Below, in pieces: positions 17,917 through 27,687 of a DNA stretch of 64,000 nucleotides. Source of the stretch: Collimonas arenae. GTDB lineage: Bacteria; Pseudomonadota; Gammaproteobacteria; Burkholderiales; Burkholderiaceae_D. Each line of letters begins with the position of its first letter. The stretch's first letter is position 1. Where the stretch lies: NCBI RefSeq assembly GCF_000786695.1, contig NZ_CP009962.1, positions 1,364,001 to 1,428,000 of the forward strand. The letters are read 5' to 3'. Both the position numbers and the translations under genes were made by a program. The notes under the pieces were generated by a model. The model saw only the letters and a program-made list of their open reading frames with translations, was not told where the DNA came from and made no database searches.

Positions 17917-19143
17917 CTAAACCCGGGGTCCGTTGCCAAGGCGGGCAGCAATGGCGGCGATTAGCTGGCGCGCCAGTTCCTGCTTGCTGGCGCGCGCCAA
18001 ATCGGTGTGGCCGTTGGCGTCAAACAATACCAATTGATTATCGTCCTTGCCGAATGTGTCATGGCCGATATTCCCAACCAGCAGCGGTACATTTTTCCGG
18101 ATGCGCTTGGCTTCGCCATACTGCAGCAAGTTCTCCGATTCGGCGGCAAAGCCGACACAATACGGCGGTTTTGGCAACGCCGCAACTGTTGCCAAAATGT
18201 CGGGATTCTGTTCGAAGATTAATTCCGGCGCGCTGCCGTCGGCATTTTTTTTCAATTTCTGGCTGCTGGCATTGGCTACGCGCCAGTCGGCCACCGCCGC
18301 CACGGCGACGAAGATATCGGTTGCATTGGCGGCGCTGTTGGCGGTCAGCTGTGCCATCACAATATCGTGCATCTGCTGCGCGGTCTGGATGCCGATGCGC
18401 CGCACGCCATACGGCGTGGTGAGGGCGGTAGGACCGGATACCAGGGTGACTTCGGCGCCGGCTTCATAAGCCGCGCGGGCCACTGCATAACCCATTTTTC
18501 CGGACGACAGGTTAGTGATGCCGCGCACTGGATCAATCGGCTCGAAGGTCGGGCCGGCAGTAATCAGTACGCGCTTGCCCTTGAGCAGTTTGGGCTGGAA
18601 CGAGGCGATCACTTCTTCCAGTAATTGATCGGCTTCCAGCATGCGACCCATGCCGACTTCGCCGCAAGCCTGTTCGCCGGCATCAGGACCAAGCAATTGG
18701 ATGCCGTCGGCCAGCAATTGCGCCAGGTTGCGTTGGGTCGCCGGGTTTTGCCACATTTCGACGTTCATCGCCGGCGCCACCAGCAAGGGCAAAGTGGCGG
18801 GGCGCGCCACACACAAGGTCGATAGCAAGTCATCGCAGGCACCATGCGCCAGCTTGAAAATGAAATCGGCGGAGCAGGGCACGATGACAATCGCATCAGC
18901 ATCGCGGGTGAGATCGATATGCGGCATGTTGTTGCCGATGCGGGCGTCCCACTGATCGGTAAATACGGTTTTACCGGTCAAGCCCTGCATGGTGACGGCA
19001 GTAATGAAGTGCGTCGCTGCCGCGGTCATCACGACTTGCACTGAAGCGCCGGCCTTGATCAGCGCCCGCGCAAATTCGGCCGCCTTGTAGCAGGCGATAC
19101 CGCCGGTCAGTCCCAGCACAATTTTTTTACCAGCGAGATCCAT
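17917..19143 (-). CDS. coaBC: Bifunctional phosphopantothenoylcysteine decarboxylase/synthase
   Basis: CoaBC carries out two steps of coenzyme A synthesis: ligation of cysteine to 4'-phosphopantothenate and FMN-dependent decarboxylation of the product. The 408-residue protein has the N-terminal flavoprotein domain (GLTGGIACYKAAEFAR; NMPHIDLTRDADAIVIVPCS; AMNVEMWQNPATQRNL) and the C-terminal synthase domain (GPTFEPIDPVRGITNLSSGKMG, trimmed in part). The start ATG is at the expected site. It lies 62 bp after lspA on the same strand. Confidence 0.95.
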   Translation of the reverse strand: MDLAGKKIVLGLTGGIACYKAAEFARALIKAGASVQVVMTAAATHFITAVTMQGLTGKTVFTDQWDARIGNNMPHIDLTRDADAIVIVPCSADFIFKLAHGACDDLLSTLCVARPATLPLLVAPAMNVEMWQNPATQRNLAQLLADGIQLLGPDAGEQACGEVGMGRMLEADQLLEEVIASFQPKLLKGKRVLITAGPTFEPIDPVRGITNLSSGKMGYAVARAAYEAGAEVTLVSGPTALTTPYGVRRIGIQTAQQMHDIVMAQLTANSAANATDIFVAVAAVADWRVANASSQKLKKNADGSAPELIFEQNPDILATVAALPKPPYCVGFAAESENLLQYGEAKRIRKNVPLLVGNIGHDTFGKDDNQLVLFDANGHTDLARASKQELARQLIAAIAARLGNGPRV

Positions 19144-19205
19144 GTCAGCTCCTGGAGTAATGCGTCAACATTCTTTGCTTATTATTTTCTTGCTTACTAA
19201 CTTAT

Positions 19206-19715
19206 TTACTTATTTACGCGACGCAACTCATCAATAACGAACAATACCGCACCGACGCAGATCGCGCTATCGGCGATGTTGAAAGCCGGCCAATGCCAGT
19301 TACGCATATAGAAATCGAGAAAATCGATTACGTGGCCATAGGCGATGCGGTCGACGACATTGCCGATGGCGCCGCCCAGGATCAGCGCCAGCGCGGTGCA
19401 GAACATGCGCTGGCCAGCATGCCGTTTCAGCAAGAAAGTAATGAACAAGGCTGCAGCAATCCCAAGCGCGGTGAACAGGTAGCGCTGCCAGCCGGATTCG
19501 GATGACAGGAAGCTGAATGCCGCGCCCTTGTTATATACCAGCACCAGGTTGAAGAAGGGCGTGACGGCCAGCGATTCGCCGTAGCTGAACAGGCGCACGA
19601 TGGTGATTTTGGTGAGCTGGTCGATCACCAGGATCAGGGCGGCAATCGCCAGCCATGGCGCCAGGCCGTATTTGGAGGAAGAAGTCGAAATAGAGGAGCG
19701 CTTTTTGGTGGCCAT
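19206..19715 (-). CDS. lspA: Lipoprotein signal peptidase
   Basis: This inner-membrane aspartic peptidase removes signal peptides from prolipoproteins. The 169-residue protein has four hydrophobic helices and both catalytic aspartate motifs, GNVVDR and FNIADS. It follows ileS in the classical ribF-ileS-lspA order. The N-terminal charged Ser/Lys-rich extension (about 15 residues) is a little longer than in E. coli. Confidence 0.96.
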   Translation of the reverse strand: MATKKRSSISTSSSKYGLAPWLAIAALILVIDQLTKITIVRLFSYGESLAVTPFFNLVLVYNKGAAFSFLSSESGWQRYLFTALGIAAALFITFLLKRHAGQRMFCTALALILGGAIGNVVDRIAYGHVIDFLDFYMRNWHWPAFNIADSAICVGAVLFVIDELRRVNK

Positions 19716-19843
19716 AGGTGATTTGTCGGTTCTCAGCAGTGTGGCGGTAAAGTGCGCAGTTCACAGGAACGAAAGCAGATCGGTGCGAACCGCGCAGGAT
19801 TAATTCAACTAGCTATCTATCAAGGTATCAATGCAACTGTGGC

Positions 19844-22738
19844 TCAGGCAACACGCCGTTGTTCGCCGCCGCCAAACAAATTGGCCACGCAACGTCCGCA
19901 CAGCCCCGAATGTTCCGGATGGCTGCCGACATCGGCGCGATAGTGCCAGCAACGCTCACATTTCTGCTGGGTCGACGGCGTTACCAGGATCGTTTCTTCC
20001 GCTTCCGTGGCAACTTCCGACACGCTGGCGCTAGAGGTGATCAGCACAAACTTGAGGTCGTCGCCGAGGCTGGTCAGCAACGCATATTTTCCGGCGCTGG
20101 CCTTGATCTCGACTTCCGCTTGCAACGACGAGCCGATGCCACCGGCGACGCGAACTTCTTCCAATTGCTTGGTGACGTCGGCGCGCACTGCACGCACTGC
20201 ATTGAATTTCTCGATCAATGCCGCAGCGTCGTTGATTTCCGGCAGCGCGTAGTAGGTCTGGGTGAAAATGGTCTCATCGCTGGCCGCAAATGCCTCCGGG
20301 CTGGCAAAGAACGACCAGGCCTCTTCCGCTGTGAACGACAGCGTCGGCGCCATCACCCGCAACAGCGCCTGGGTGATATGCCAGATTGCGGTTTGCGCCG
20401 AACGCCGGGCCTGCGAGGTGACGCCGCTGGTGTACAGGCGGTCTTTCAGGATATCCAGATAGAAGCCGCCCAGGTCTTCCGAGCAGTACATCTGCAATTT
20501 CGAAATCACCGGATGGAACTCATACGTTTCGTAATGCGACAGGATATCGGCTTGCAGCTGCGCCATGCTGGCGATGGCATAGCGGTCGATTTCCAGCAGG
20601 TCGCCGATCGCCACTGCGTCTTTGGCAGGATCGAAGTCCGAGGTGTTCGCCAGCAGGAAGCGCAAGGTGTTGCGGATGCGGCGATACGATTCCGTGACGC
20701 GTTTCAGGATCTCTTCGGAGATCGTGATTTCGCCCGAGTAATCGCTGGACGCCACCCACAAGCGCAGGATTTCCGCGCCCAGCGAGTCCGCCACTTTTTG
20801 CGGCTCTACGCCGTTCTTCAGCGACTTCGACATCTTGCGGCCTTCGCCATCCACCACGAAGCCATGCGTCAGCAAGGCGTTGTAAGGCGCGCGGCCGTTC
20901 AGCATGGCCGAGGTCAGCAGGGAAGAGTGGAACCAGCCGCGATGCTGGTCCGAGCCTTCCAGGTAAAGGTCTGCCGGGAATTGCAATTGTTGCGCATGGG
21001 AGCCGCGCAATACGGTCTGATGCGTCGAACCGGAGTCGAACCACACATCCAGCGTGTCTTTGTTCTTGAGATAGTTGTCGGCGTCATCGCCCAGTAACTC
21101 TCTCGGATCCAGCGCCTGCCAGGCTTCGATGCCGTGCTGTTCGATACGCTGGGCGATTTGCTCTAGCAGTTCCGGTGTGCGTGGATGCAGCTGGCCGCTT
21201 TCCTTATGGACGAAGAACGCCATCGGCACGCCCCATTGGCGTTGGCGCGACAGAGTCCAGTCAGGACGGTTGGCGATCATGCCATGCAGGCGCGCCTTGC
21301 CCCAGCTCGGGAAAAATGCGGTTTCTTCAATCGCTTGCAGTGCGGTGGTGCGCAGGTTGGCGTGGCCGTCGTTCGGCGCTTTGTCCATGCTGGCGAACCA
21401 CTGCGACGTGGCGCGATAAATGATCGGCGTTTTATGACGCCAGCAATGCATGTAACTGTGATCGAACATGACCACTTTGAACAGCGCGCCTGCTTCTTCC
21501 AGCTTGCTGCAGATCGGTTTGGAGGCTTCCCAGATGGTCATGCCGGCAAAGAACGGCAGCCATGAGGCAAACTTGCCGTCGCCCATTACCGGGCTGAGGA
21601 TGTCGTCATCCTTCATTCCATGCGCTTTGCAGGAGATAAAGTCTTCGATACCGTAGGCTGGCGCCGAGTGGACGATACCGGTGCCGCTCTCGGTAGTGAC
21701 GTAGTCGCCCAGATAGACCGGCGAAAGGCGGTTATAGCCCGGATCCATGTCGGCCAGTGGATGTTTGAAATTGATCAGCGACAGCGCTTCGCCTTTGCAG
21801 CTGGCGATCACTTTGCCTTCGAGGCCAAAGCGTTGCAGTGAATCTTCCACCAGGTCTTGCGCAAGGATCAGCAGCAATGGCTCGCCGTTGCGGGTAGTCT
21901 GCACCAGCGCGTAGTCGATTTCAGGATGCACATTGAGCGCCTGGTTGGACGGGATGGTCCATGGCGTAGTGGTCCAGATGACGACATAACCTTTATCTGT
22001 CGGCAACGAAGGCAAACCAAACGCGGCGGCCAGTTTTTCCGACTCGGCAAACGGGAAACCGACATCAATCGACGGATCACGCTTGTCTTGATACTCGACT
22101 TCCGCTTCCGCCAGCGCGGATCCGCAATCGAAGCACCAGTTGACCGGTTTCAGGCCACGGTACACATATCCCTTTTCCAGGATGGTGCCGAGTGCGCGCA
22201 ACTCATCGGCTTCATTGCCGAAGGCCATGGTCAAATACGGATTGTCCCATTCACCCAAGACGCCGAGACGGATGAAGTCTTTGCGTTGCAGGTCGATCTG
22301 TTCGTTGGCGTAAGCACGTGCCTTGGACTGTACTTCGGCCACAGGCAGGTTCTTGCCGTACTTCTTTTCGATCTGGATTTCGATCGGCATACCGTGGCAA
22401 TCCCAGCCCGGCACGTAAGGCGCATCGAAACCGGCCATGTTGCGGGCCTTGACGATCATGTCCTTGAGGATCTTGTTGACGGCGTGTCCCAGATGGATTT
22501 CGCCGTTGGCGTATGGCGGACCGTCATGCAAGATGAATTTCGGCCGGCCTTTGGAGGCTTTGCGGATCCGCTCGTAGACCTTCTTTTCCTGCCACTGCTT
22601 GACCCATTGCGGCTCACGCTTGGCGAGATCGCCGCGCATCGGGAACGGCGTCTCGGTCATATTGACCGGGTATTTGCTTTGCGGCTTGGCTTGCTTCGCC
22701 GCCTTGGTGTTTTCTGGTTTGCTGGTCTGATCGGACAT
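19844..22738 (-). CDS. ileS: Isoleucyl-tRNA synthetase
   Basis: This class I aminoacyl-tRNA synthetase charges tRNA-Ile. The 964-residue protein has the HIGH motif (HLGH, in [15 protein letters not shown]), the KMSKS loop ([10 protein letters not shown]), a CP1 editing domain between them, and a C-terminal zinc knuckle with two CxxC pairs (KCERCWH and LCGRC). The ATG at 22738 is preferred over an in-frame TTG four codons upstream because a GAAGAA site precedes it. It lies 67 bp downstream of ribF. Confidence 0.96.
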   Translation of the reverse strand: MSDQTSKPENTKAAKQAKPQSKYPVNMTETPFPMRGDLAKREPQWVKQWQEKKVYERIRKASKGRPKFILHDGPPYANGEIHLGHAVNKILKDMIVKARNMAGFDAPYVPGWDCHGMPIEIQIEKKYGKNLPVAEVQSKARAYANEQIDLQRKDFIRLGVLGEWDNPYLTMAFGNEADELRALGTILEKGYVYRGLKPVNWCFDCGSALAEAEVEYQDKRDPSIDVGFPFAESEKLAAAFGLPSLPTDKGYVVIWTTTPWTIPSNQALNVHPEIDYALVQTTRNGEPLLLILAQDLVEDSLQRFGLEGKVIASCKGEALSLINFKHPLADMDPGYNRLSPVYLGDYVTTESGTGIVHSAPAYGIEDFISCKAHGMKDDDILSPVMGDGKFASWLPFFAGMTIWEASKPICSKLEEAGALFKVVMFDHSYMHCWRHKTPIIYRATSQWFASMDKAPNDGHANLRTTALQAIEETAFFPSWGKARLHGMIANRPDWTLSRQRQWGVPMAFFVHKESGQLHPRTPELLEQIAQRIEQHGIEAWQALDPRELLGDDADNYLKNKDTLDVWFDSGSTHQTVLRGSHAQQLQFPADLYLEGSDQHRGWFHSSLLTSAMLNGRAPYNALLTHGFVVDGEGRKMSKSLKNGVEPQKVADSLGAEILRLWVASSDYSGEITISEEILKRVTESYRRIRNTLRFLLANTSDFDPAKDAVAIGDLLEIDRYAIASMAQLQADILSHYETYEFHPVISKLQMYCSEDLGGFYLDILKDRLYTSGVTSQARRSAQTAIWHITQALLRVMAPTLSFTAEEAWSFFASPEAFAASDETIFTQTYYALPEINDAAALIEKFNAVRAVRADVTKQLEEVRVAGGIGSSLQAEVEIKASAGKYALLTSLGDDLKFVLITSSASVSEVATEAEETILVTPSTQQKCERCWHYRADVGSHPEHSGLCGRCVANLFGGGEQRRVA

Positions 22739-22805
22739 AATTTTCTTCAATGGAATTCAGTAGGGCCTGCATAAGCGAGGCAACAAGCGGCAACGACAAG
22801 CAGCG

Positions 22806-23795
22806 TCAAATTCGATCCGTGGCCGCAGTGGGCGCACGCGTGGTTATGCTGTCATGCTGGTGAAAATAAGCCCGTGCATTGGCGACGTCGCGTTCAATCG
22901 CAGTGGTCAGCGTCGGCAGGTCGACATACTTCTCTTCATCGCGCAGTTTTTGCAAGAATTCAACCTGGATTACCTTGCCGTAGCAATCGCCGCTATAGTC
23001 GAGCAGGTAGGTTTCCAGGAGTATCCGGCCGCTGTCGTCTACGGTGGGACGCACGCCGATACTGGCAACTCCAGGCAACGGCTGTTCCGCCAGGCCATGC
23101 ACTTTCACCACGAAAATGCCGGACAGCGCCGGCAGTTTGTGGCTGACGCGCAGATTGAGGGTAGGGAAGCCGATGGTGCGGCCGAGTTTCTTGCCGTGCA
23201 CCACGTGGCCTGAGATCGCATAGGGATGACCCAGCAGCGCCCGGGCATGGCTGAAATCGCCCGCGGCCAGCGCGGCCCTGACCGCTGACGAGGACACGCG
23301 CGTGCCTTCATTCATTACGGTTGGCAAGGTTTCGACATGGAAGCCGTATTTCTTGCCGGCTTCGATCAGGGTGGCGATATTGCCGGCGCGGCGTGAACCG
23401 AAGCAGAAATCCTCGCCCACCATCAGCCATTTCACATGCAAGCCCTCTACTAGCACTTTTTCGATGAAGTCTTGCGGCGACATCGCTGCAAAGCTGGCGT
23501 TGAAGTGCTCGACGATCACACGGTCGATGCCGGCCTGCGACAGCGATTGCAGTTTGTCGCGCAAATTGGCGACGCGGGTCGGCATGTTGCCGGGCTGGCC
23601 AGCGCGTTGTGCAAAGAATTCACGCGGATGTGGTTCGAACGTCATCACCGCAGCATCCAGCCCTAGTTCGGTAGCCGCCTTGCGGACGTGCGCGAGCAAT
23701 ACCTGATGGCCGCGATGAACGCCATCGAAGTTGCCGATTGTAAGCGCACAAGGGGCGCGCGATTCGGCGTTGGGAAGTCCGCGAAATACCTTCAT
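22806..23795 (-). CDS. ribF: Bifunctional riboflavin kinase/FMN adenylyltransferase
   Basis: RibF makes FMN and FAD from riboflavin. The N-terminal FMN adenylyltransferase domain has IGNFDGVHRGHQ (about residues 21-32). The C-terminal flavokinase domain has GRTIGFPTLNLR and ends with the usual long helix. The 329-residue length is slightly longer than in E. coli because of a Thr/Ala-rich tail. It is the first gene of the ribF-ileS-lspA group. Confidence 0.96.
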   Translation of the reverse strand: MKVFRGLPNAESRAPCALTIGNFDGVHRGHQVLLAHVRKAATELGLDAAVMTFEPHPREFFAQRAGQPGNMPTRVANLRDKLQSLSQAGIDRVIVEHFNASFAAMSPQDFIEKVLVEGLHVKWLMVGEDFCFGSRRAGNIATLIEAGKKYGFHVETLPTVMNEGTRVSSSAVRAALAAGDFSHARALLGHPYAISGHVVHGKKLGRTIGFPTLNLRVSHKLPALSGIFVVKVHGLAEQPLPGVASIGVRPTVDDSGRILLETYLLDYSGDCYGKVIQVEFLQKLRDEEKYVDLPTLTTAIERDVANARAYFHQHDSITTRAPTAATDRI

Positions 23796-23933
23796 TGAAG
23801 TGACTGGAGTGTTTATTGCAAAACCTTGGATTATAAATGCATTCGGGACTTTACCCTTGCCAAGAAGTCGATCAGTGGCGGATTGAATGCGTTGAGGTTA
23901 GTAAATCAACCATTTTACACTCGGTCCGCCCAT

Positions 23934-23959
23934 AAAAAAATCGCCCCGCAGGGCGATTT
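23934..23959 (-). terminator. Intrinsic terminator downstream of the yidB-like gene
   Basis: On the minus strand the stem tcgccc / gggcga (loop of 4), extended by A-T pairs, is followed by a run of T. It closes the single-gene yidB-like unit before ribF. Confidence 0.85.
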
Positions 23960-23981
23960 CTTGTCAAACTGGCTAGCTGCT

Positions 23982-24437
23982 TCAGGCTTGCTTGTTGCCG
24001 CCCAGCAGTCCACCCAGCAAGCCGCCCAAATCCAGGCCGCCGGCAGGTGCCGTTGCCTGGCCGTTTGGCGTCAGCTTGTTGACCAGTTCCGGCAGGATTT
24101 CCGACAGATGGCCAGCAGCTTCATTCGGCGAAATCCCGGCCGCCGTCGCCAGTTCTTGCAAATGACCTCCGCCCAGCGCTTGTTGCACCTGATCCGGCGA
24201 AATCGCCTGGTTCTGGCCGTTGCCGATCCAAGACTGCACAACCGAGCCCAGGCCTGCACCTTCGAATGCGCTGAGGAGGCCGCCAGCGCCTGCAGCCTGG
24301 CCTGCGCCCGCACCGCCGCTTTGCAGCGCCTTTAGCAGCATTGGCACTGCAGCCGCGATCAACAGGGCTTTCGGATCATTCGATTGCTGCTGGCCGCCGC
24401 CGCCAATTGCTCCAAGTACCGAATCCAGTAGTCCCAT
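23982..24437 (-). CDS. YidB/DUF937 family protein
   Basis: The 151-residue protein opens MGLLDSVLGAIGGGGQQQ and contains the DUF937 core (AAAVPMLLKALQSGG; GLGSVVQSWIGNGQNQAISPDQVQQ). Both ends are Gly-rich, and the C-terminus LGGLLGGLLGGNKQA resembles Gly-zipper sequence. The family is common but uncharacterised. It is a single gene with its own terminator. Confidence 0.82.
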   Translation of the reverse strand: MGLLDSVLGAIGGGGQQQSNDPKALLIAAAVPMLLKALQSGGAGAGQAAGAGGLLSAFEGAGLGSVVQSWIGNGQNQAISPDQVQQALGGGHLQELATAAGISPNEAAGHLSEILPELVNKLTPNGQATAPAGGLDLGGLLGGLLGGNKQA

Positions 24438-24670
24438 AATATTCTCCAGAGTAAATAATGCGATAAGCCGTCAAGGCTATTTTCTAACTTGTGGGAAACA
24501 CAAGTTAGCTACAAAGCAAATAAGCAGAGTGATACTACAACGCGGCAAGAAATTTGAGTAGCTGGACAAAGAAAACGATTGTGTCTTGGCATCCTTTTCC
24601 ATTCTAGCCAGAGTTTTGATCTTTGCTTAGATCAATTTATAGCAAGCATAGAAAAGCCGCGACGGTGACC

Positions 24671-25396
24671 CTACATTTCGCCCCAGATCGCATTGATGGC
24701 CGCCAGCGCTGCCAGGCCGGCGGTTTCGGTACGCAAAATCCGTGGTCCCATCGATAACATCAAAGCGCCTTGGCTGCAGGCCAGGTTTTCTTCCGCATCG
24801 GTGAAGCCGCCTTCCGGTCCAATCAACAGCGCCAGCGCTTGTGGCGGTTGATGGCGGGCCCAGTCTGACAGCGATTGCTCGCCACGCGGCGACAACAAGA
24901 TCCGCTTGTGCAGATCCTGCTGCTGGACCCAGTCGTTGAACGGAGTGAGGGTAGACAGGGTCGGCATGCGGTTGCGCCCGCTTTGCTCTGCTGCGGAGAC
25001 GATCACGCCCTGCCAATGGCTTTGTTTTTTCTCGGCACGTTCGCTGTTGAGGCGCACCACGCAGCGTTGCGCCGCCAGCGGCTGGATCGCTGCGACGCCG
25101 AGCTCGACAGCCTTTTCGATAATCCAGTCCAGTTTCGACGATTCCGGTAATGCTTGCGCCAGGGTAATCGCGTAGGGCAGTTCGACTTCGCGCGGAGAGA
25201 AAGTCTTGATCTCTGCGCTGACGCGTTTTTTTTCGATGCTGCTGATGGTCGCAGTGTATTCGCCGCCTTCGCCATTAAAAAGGGTGATGGGCGCAGCCAG
25301 CCCCAGTCGCAATACCAGCAAGTGATGCGCGACCGCATCCGGCAGCGCCAGTACCTGGCCGATTTCGAGTGGAGTTGAGACGTAGAAGCGGGGCAT
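24671..25396 (-). CDS. rsmE: 16S rRNA m3U1498 methyltransferase RsmE
   Basis: RsmE methylates N3 of U1498 in 16S rRNA using S-adenosylmethionine. The 241-residue protein has an N-terminal PUA-like part (MPRFYVSTPLEIGQVLALP) and a SPOUT knot with LALLIGPEGGFTDAEE and LSMGPRILRTETAGLAAL. It lies 31 bp downstream of the DUF350 gene and may be the last gene of the polyamine cluster transcript. Confidence 0.94.
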   Translation of the reverse strand: MPRFYVSTPLEIGQVLALPDAVAHHLLVLRLGLAAPITLFNGEGGEYTATISSIEKKRVSAEIKTFSPREVELPYAITLAQALPESSKLDWIIEKAVELGVAAIQPLAAQRCVVRLNSERAEKKQSHWQGVIVSAAEQSGRNRMPTLSTLTPFNDWVQQQDLHKRILLSPRGEQSLSDWARHQPPQALALLIGPEGGFTDAEENLACSQGALMLSMGPRILRTETAGLAALAAINAIWGEM

Positions 25397-25427
25397 GTCG
25401 AGGAATTCTTAAATTGTTGATTTGTTG

Positions 25428-25835
25428 TCAATAAGTCATGCAGGCAGCATTCAACAGGCCTAGCCCAAGGCTGACTGTACCAAGAAAGATGCCGGATGCA
25501 ATCTTGTTTTCGGGGATATCCGCAATCAGGGTCGGCAATAGCAGCCTGACAATCAGGAACGCCAGCAGTTGCACCACCAGCGCCACCACGCCCCATACCA
25601 GCATGTCCAACAGGTTGACGCTATTCGAAATGGCGGAGGATAGCGCCACGATATAGCCGAGCAAAGCACCCGCCAAGCTGGCCGCGGCGGAATGATTGCC
25701 GGCGCGGATCAACGCCAGTTCGTGATAGGGCGTGATAAATATATACACGACAAAAAACACTGCGACCAGTATAAGCGCCAGGCCGAAGTGGGACAAGAAG
25801 GCCGGCAAGCCGACGGGGAGAAAGGCAAGGTTCAT
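25428..25835 (-). CDS. DUF350 family inner-membrane protein (YjfL-like)
   Basis: The 135-residue protein has four hydrophobic segments arranged as two similar halves, as in DUF350 (E. coli YjfL). Family members are found next to glutathionylspermidine-synthase-like ATP-grasp enzymes and DUF1190 lipoproteins, exactly as here. Function is unknown. It starts 49 bp after the ATP-grasp gene. Confidence 0.82.
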   Translation of the reverse strand: MNLAFLPVGLPAFLSHFGLALILVAVFFVVYIFITPYHELALIRAGNHSAAASLAGALLGYIVALSSAISNSVNLLDMLVWGVVALVVQLLAFLIVRLLLPTLIADIPENKIASGIFLGTVSLGLGLLNAACMTY

Positions 25836-25884
25836 TGGGTTGTGCTCCTGACAGGGCGGCGGCTAACGGTTAATCAACAAAAGA

Positions 25885-27030
25885 TTAATCAACAAAATAA
25901 TGCGGCACAAAACGGCTTGTATCTTTGGTAATCAGCGAAACATCTTCCCGAATGCCGATACCCGCCGGGGCGTCGCCCACTATCCAGGAACCAATCGAGG
26001 TGTAGGCCGGCGTAATGCCGTCGTCGAACTTCGGCTGCGCTGCAAACGCTTGGTAGATATAGCCTTCGGCGCCATATTGTCCGGGCTGATGGTGGACTTC
26101 TCCGCCGGCGTAGATCGTGATGTTTTCGCCCTCGCGCGAATACAGCGGCTTCTTGACGAAATCGCCGCTGATGCGCCAGGCGTCGAAAAACGCCGGCAGC
26201 AGATTCGGATGGCCGGGGAATAGCTCCCACAGCACTGGCAGGATGGCCTTGTTGGACAGCACCATTTTCCACGCCGGTTCGATTAGCCGCAGCGGCCGCG
26301 CCAACAGATGTTCGGCAAACGCTTCACGGCATAGCCACTCCCAGGGATACAGCTTGAACAGGTTGTCGATCCTGGAATCGAAATCGTCGACGAATTCGGC
26401 ATGTTTGTCATCCCAGCCGATGTTTTCTATCGCCAGCTGTTTGGTGGCGAAGCCAGCCTGGATCGCGGTGTCGCGCAGATAGGCCAGGTTGCCTTCGTCC
26501 TCCTCGTGGCCGCCGATGCAGGCGAAGTGCAGCAAACCTTTGCATTGATGGCGGCTGGCCAGGGTTTGCCATTGGGCGATCAGTTTTTCATGCAGCGAGT
26601 TGAACTGGTCGGCCTGCGGAAATACATCTTGCAGCCAATACCATTGCGCGACGCTGGATTCCACCAGGCCAGTCGGCGTATCGGCGTTATATTCGAGCAT
26701 TTTCGGCGCGCCTTGGCCGTTCCAGGACAGGTCGAAGCGGCCATACAGCGAAAATTCTTTTTCGCGCCAGCTTTCTTCCACCAGCGCCCAGAACGGCTCC
26801 GGAATGGCAAATTGTCCCAGGCGTTCCTTGGCGATCACGTGCTCGACCGCCTGCAACGCCATCTGGTGCAATTCGCTGGTGGCGTCTTCTACTGCATCGA
26901 TCTGCGCCGCCGTGAAACGATAGGCATAGCGTTCATCCCAGTACAGATCGTCAATCGAGTGATAGGTAAAGCCGAGCGATTCGAATTGTTCTTGCCAGTT
27001 GGCGCGCGGCGTCAAGCTCTCACGAATCAT
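25885..27030 (-). CDS. Glutathionylspermidine synthase-like ATP-grasp enzyme (YgiC/YjfC family)
   Basis: The 381-residue protein matches the synthetase domain of glutathionylspermidine synthase. Recognisable segments include YALNYD-like equivalents such as MLEYNADTPTGLVESSVAQW, SLYGRFDLSWNGQG, FVKKPLYSREGENI and the end GIGIREDVSLITKDTSRFVPHYF. In the full enzyme this domain ligates spermidine to the glycine carboxylate of glutathione. YgiC/YjfC homologues lack the amidase half and their true substrate is unsettled. The gene starts 2 bp after the DUF1190 stop. Adjacency to a spermidine synthase gene supports a polyamine substrate (inference). Confidence 0.88.
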   Translation of the reverse strand: MIRESLTPRANWQEQFESLGFTYHSIDDLYWDERYAYRFTAAQIDAVEDATSELHQMALQAVEHVIAKERLGQFAIPEPFWALVEESWREKEFSLYGRFDLSWNGQGAPKMLEYNADTPTGLVESSVAQWYWLQDVFPQADQFNSLHEKLIAQWQTLASRHQCKGLLHFACIGGHEEDEGNLAYLRDTAIQAGFATKQLAIENIGWDDKHAEFVDDFDSRIDNLFKLYPWEWLCREAFAEHLLARPLRLIEPAWKMVLSNKAILPVLWELFPGHPNLLPAFFDAWRISGDFVKKPLYSREGENITIYAGGEVHHQPGQYGAEGYIYQAFAAQPKFDDGITPAYTSIGSWIVGDAPAGIGIREDVSLITKDTSRFVPHYFVD

Positions 27031-27032
27031 GG

Positions 27033-27461
27033 TTAGCCGCCTGCTGAAGATATATGCGCACCGCCGAAGCCGCCACGCGACACGCTGCGGCCGATCGCGT
27101 GGTTGCTGCTTTCGCCGCCTGCCAGGCCGAAGCTATTGCCGCCACTGCGCGCACTGCGCTGCGCGCTTTCACGCTCGCCTTCATCGTAGCTGGGGCCATA
27201 GTAGCGGCCGCCGTAATAAGTGGTATGCGTGCTGCTGCCGGAGCCGCTGCTGGATGCCGGTTGGCATAGCTCGGGGCGGGACCAGTCCTTTTTACAGTCT
27301 TCCTGGCTGGCATATTCGTCGCGCGCCTGGCGCGGGCTGCAGCCCGCCAGCAAGGTCGACGCCGCCAATACAAGTGGCACGGCGCGGCTCTTCCTGTACG
27401 ACAGGCCGGCAGGTTGCAAGGTTTGTTTCAAAAGGCCGGTGGTTGGCAAGACGCTCTCCAT
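27033..27461 (-). CDS. DUF1190 family lipoprotein (YgiB/YjfM-like)
   Basis: The 142-residue protein has a lipoprotein signal (LVLAASTLLAGC), then QARDEYASQEDCKKDW, a Ser/Gly-rich middle, a YYGGRYYGPSY tyrosine patch and a Gly/Ser-rich tail ending FGGAHISSAGG. This matches the YgiB/YjfM family. Partners YgiC/YjfC and DUF350 follow directly, so it belongs to the same functional set. The frame is open to a TTG at 27515 inside the adjacent repeat; the ATG at 27461 is preferred, although it has no clear ribosome binding site. Confidence 0.75.
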   Translation of the reverse strand: MESVLPTTGLLKQTLQPAGLSYRKSRAVPLVLAASTLLAGCSPRQARDEYASQEDCKKDWSRPELCQPASSSGSGSSTHTTYYGGRYYGPSYDEGERESAQRSARSGGNSFGLAGGESSNHAIGRSVSRGGFGGAHISSAGG

Positions 27462-27498
27462 AGAATGCAACGACGAACGATGAAATTGCAACAACAAA

Positions 27499-27687
27499 CT
27501 AAGAGGCGGCTTCAAAATTAACCTGGCGTTGTTGCCCTTGCAGGGCGCGCCCGGGCTTGCAAGCCCGGGTTGTTCCGCAGGCAGACGACAGTGTCGTCCG
27601 AAACCTCTGCTACACCCTCCTAGCCGTACTACTCGTACTGTCTTCGTCGGCGTGCCTAGCCAGTTTAATTTTGAAACCGCCTCTAAG
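27499..27687. repeat. Long inverted-repeat intergenic element with two internal palindromes
   Basis: Arms at 27499-27526 and 27660-27687 are inverted copies matching at 25 of 28 positions. Inside are a perfect 20-bp palindrome (27550-27569, cccgggcttgcaagcccggg) and a 15-nt hairpin sequence (27584-27598, gacgaca-g-tgtcgtc). The right arm contains the stop codon of the speD-speE fusion gene. The element can fold as one cruciform or several hairpins and looks like a dispersed repeat. Confidence 0.7.

Noticed and set aside
19859..22774. Several long open frames antisense to ileS
   Set aside because: ileS is unmistakable with HIGH and KMSKS motifs; these frames have no domains.
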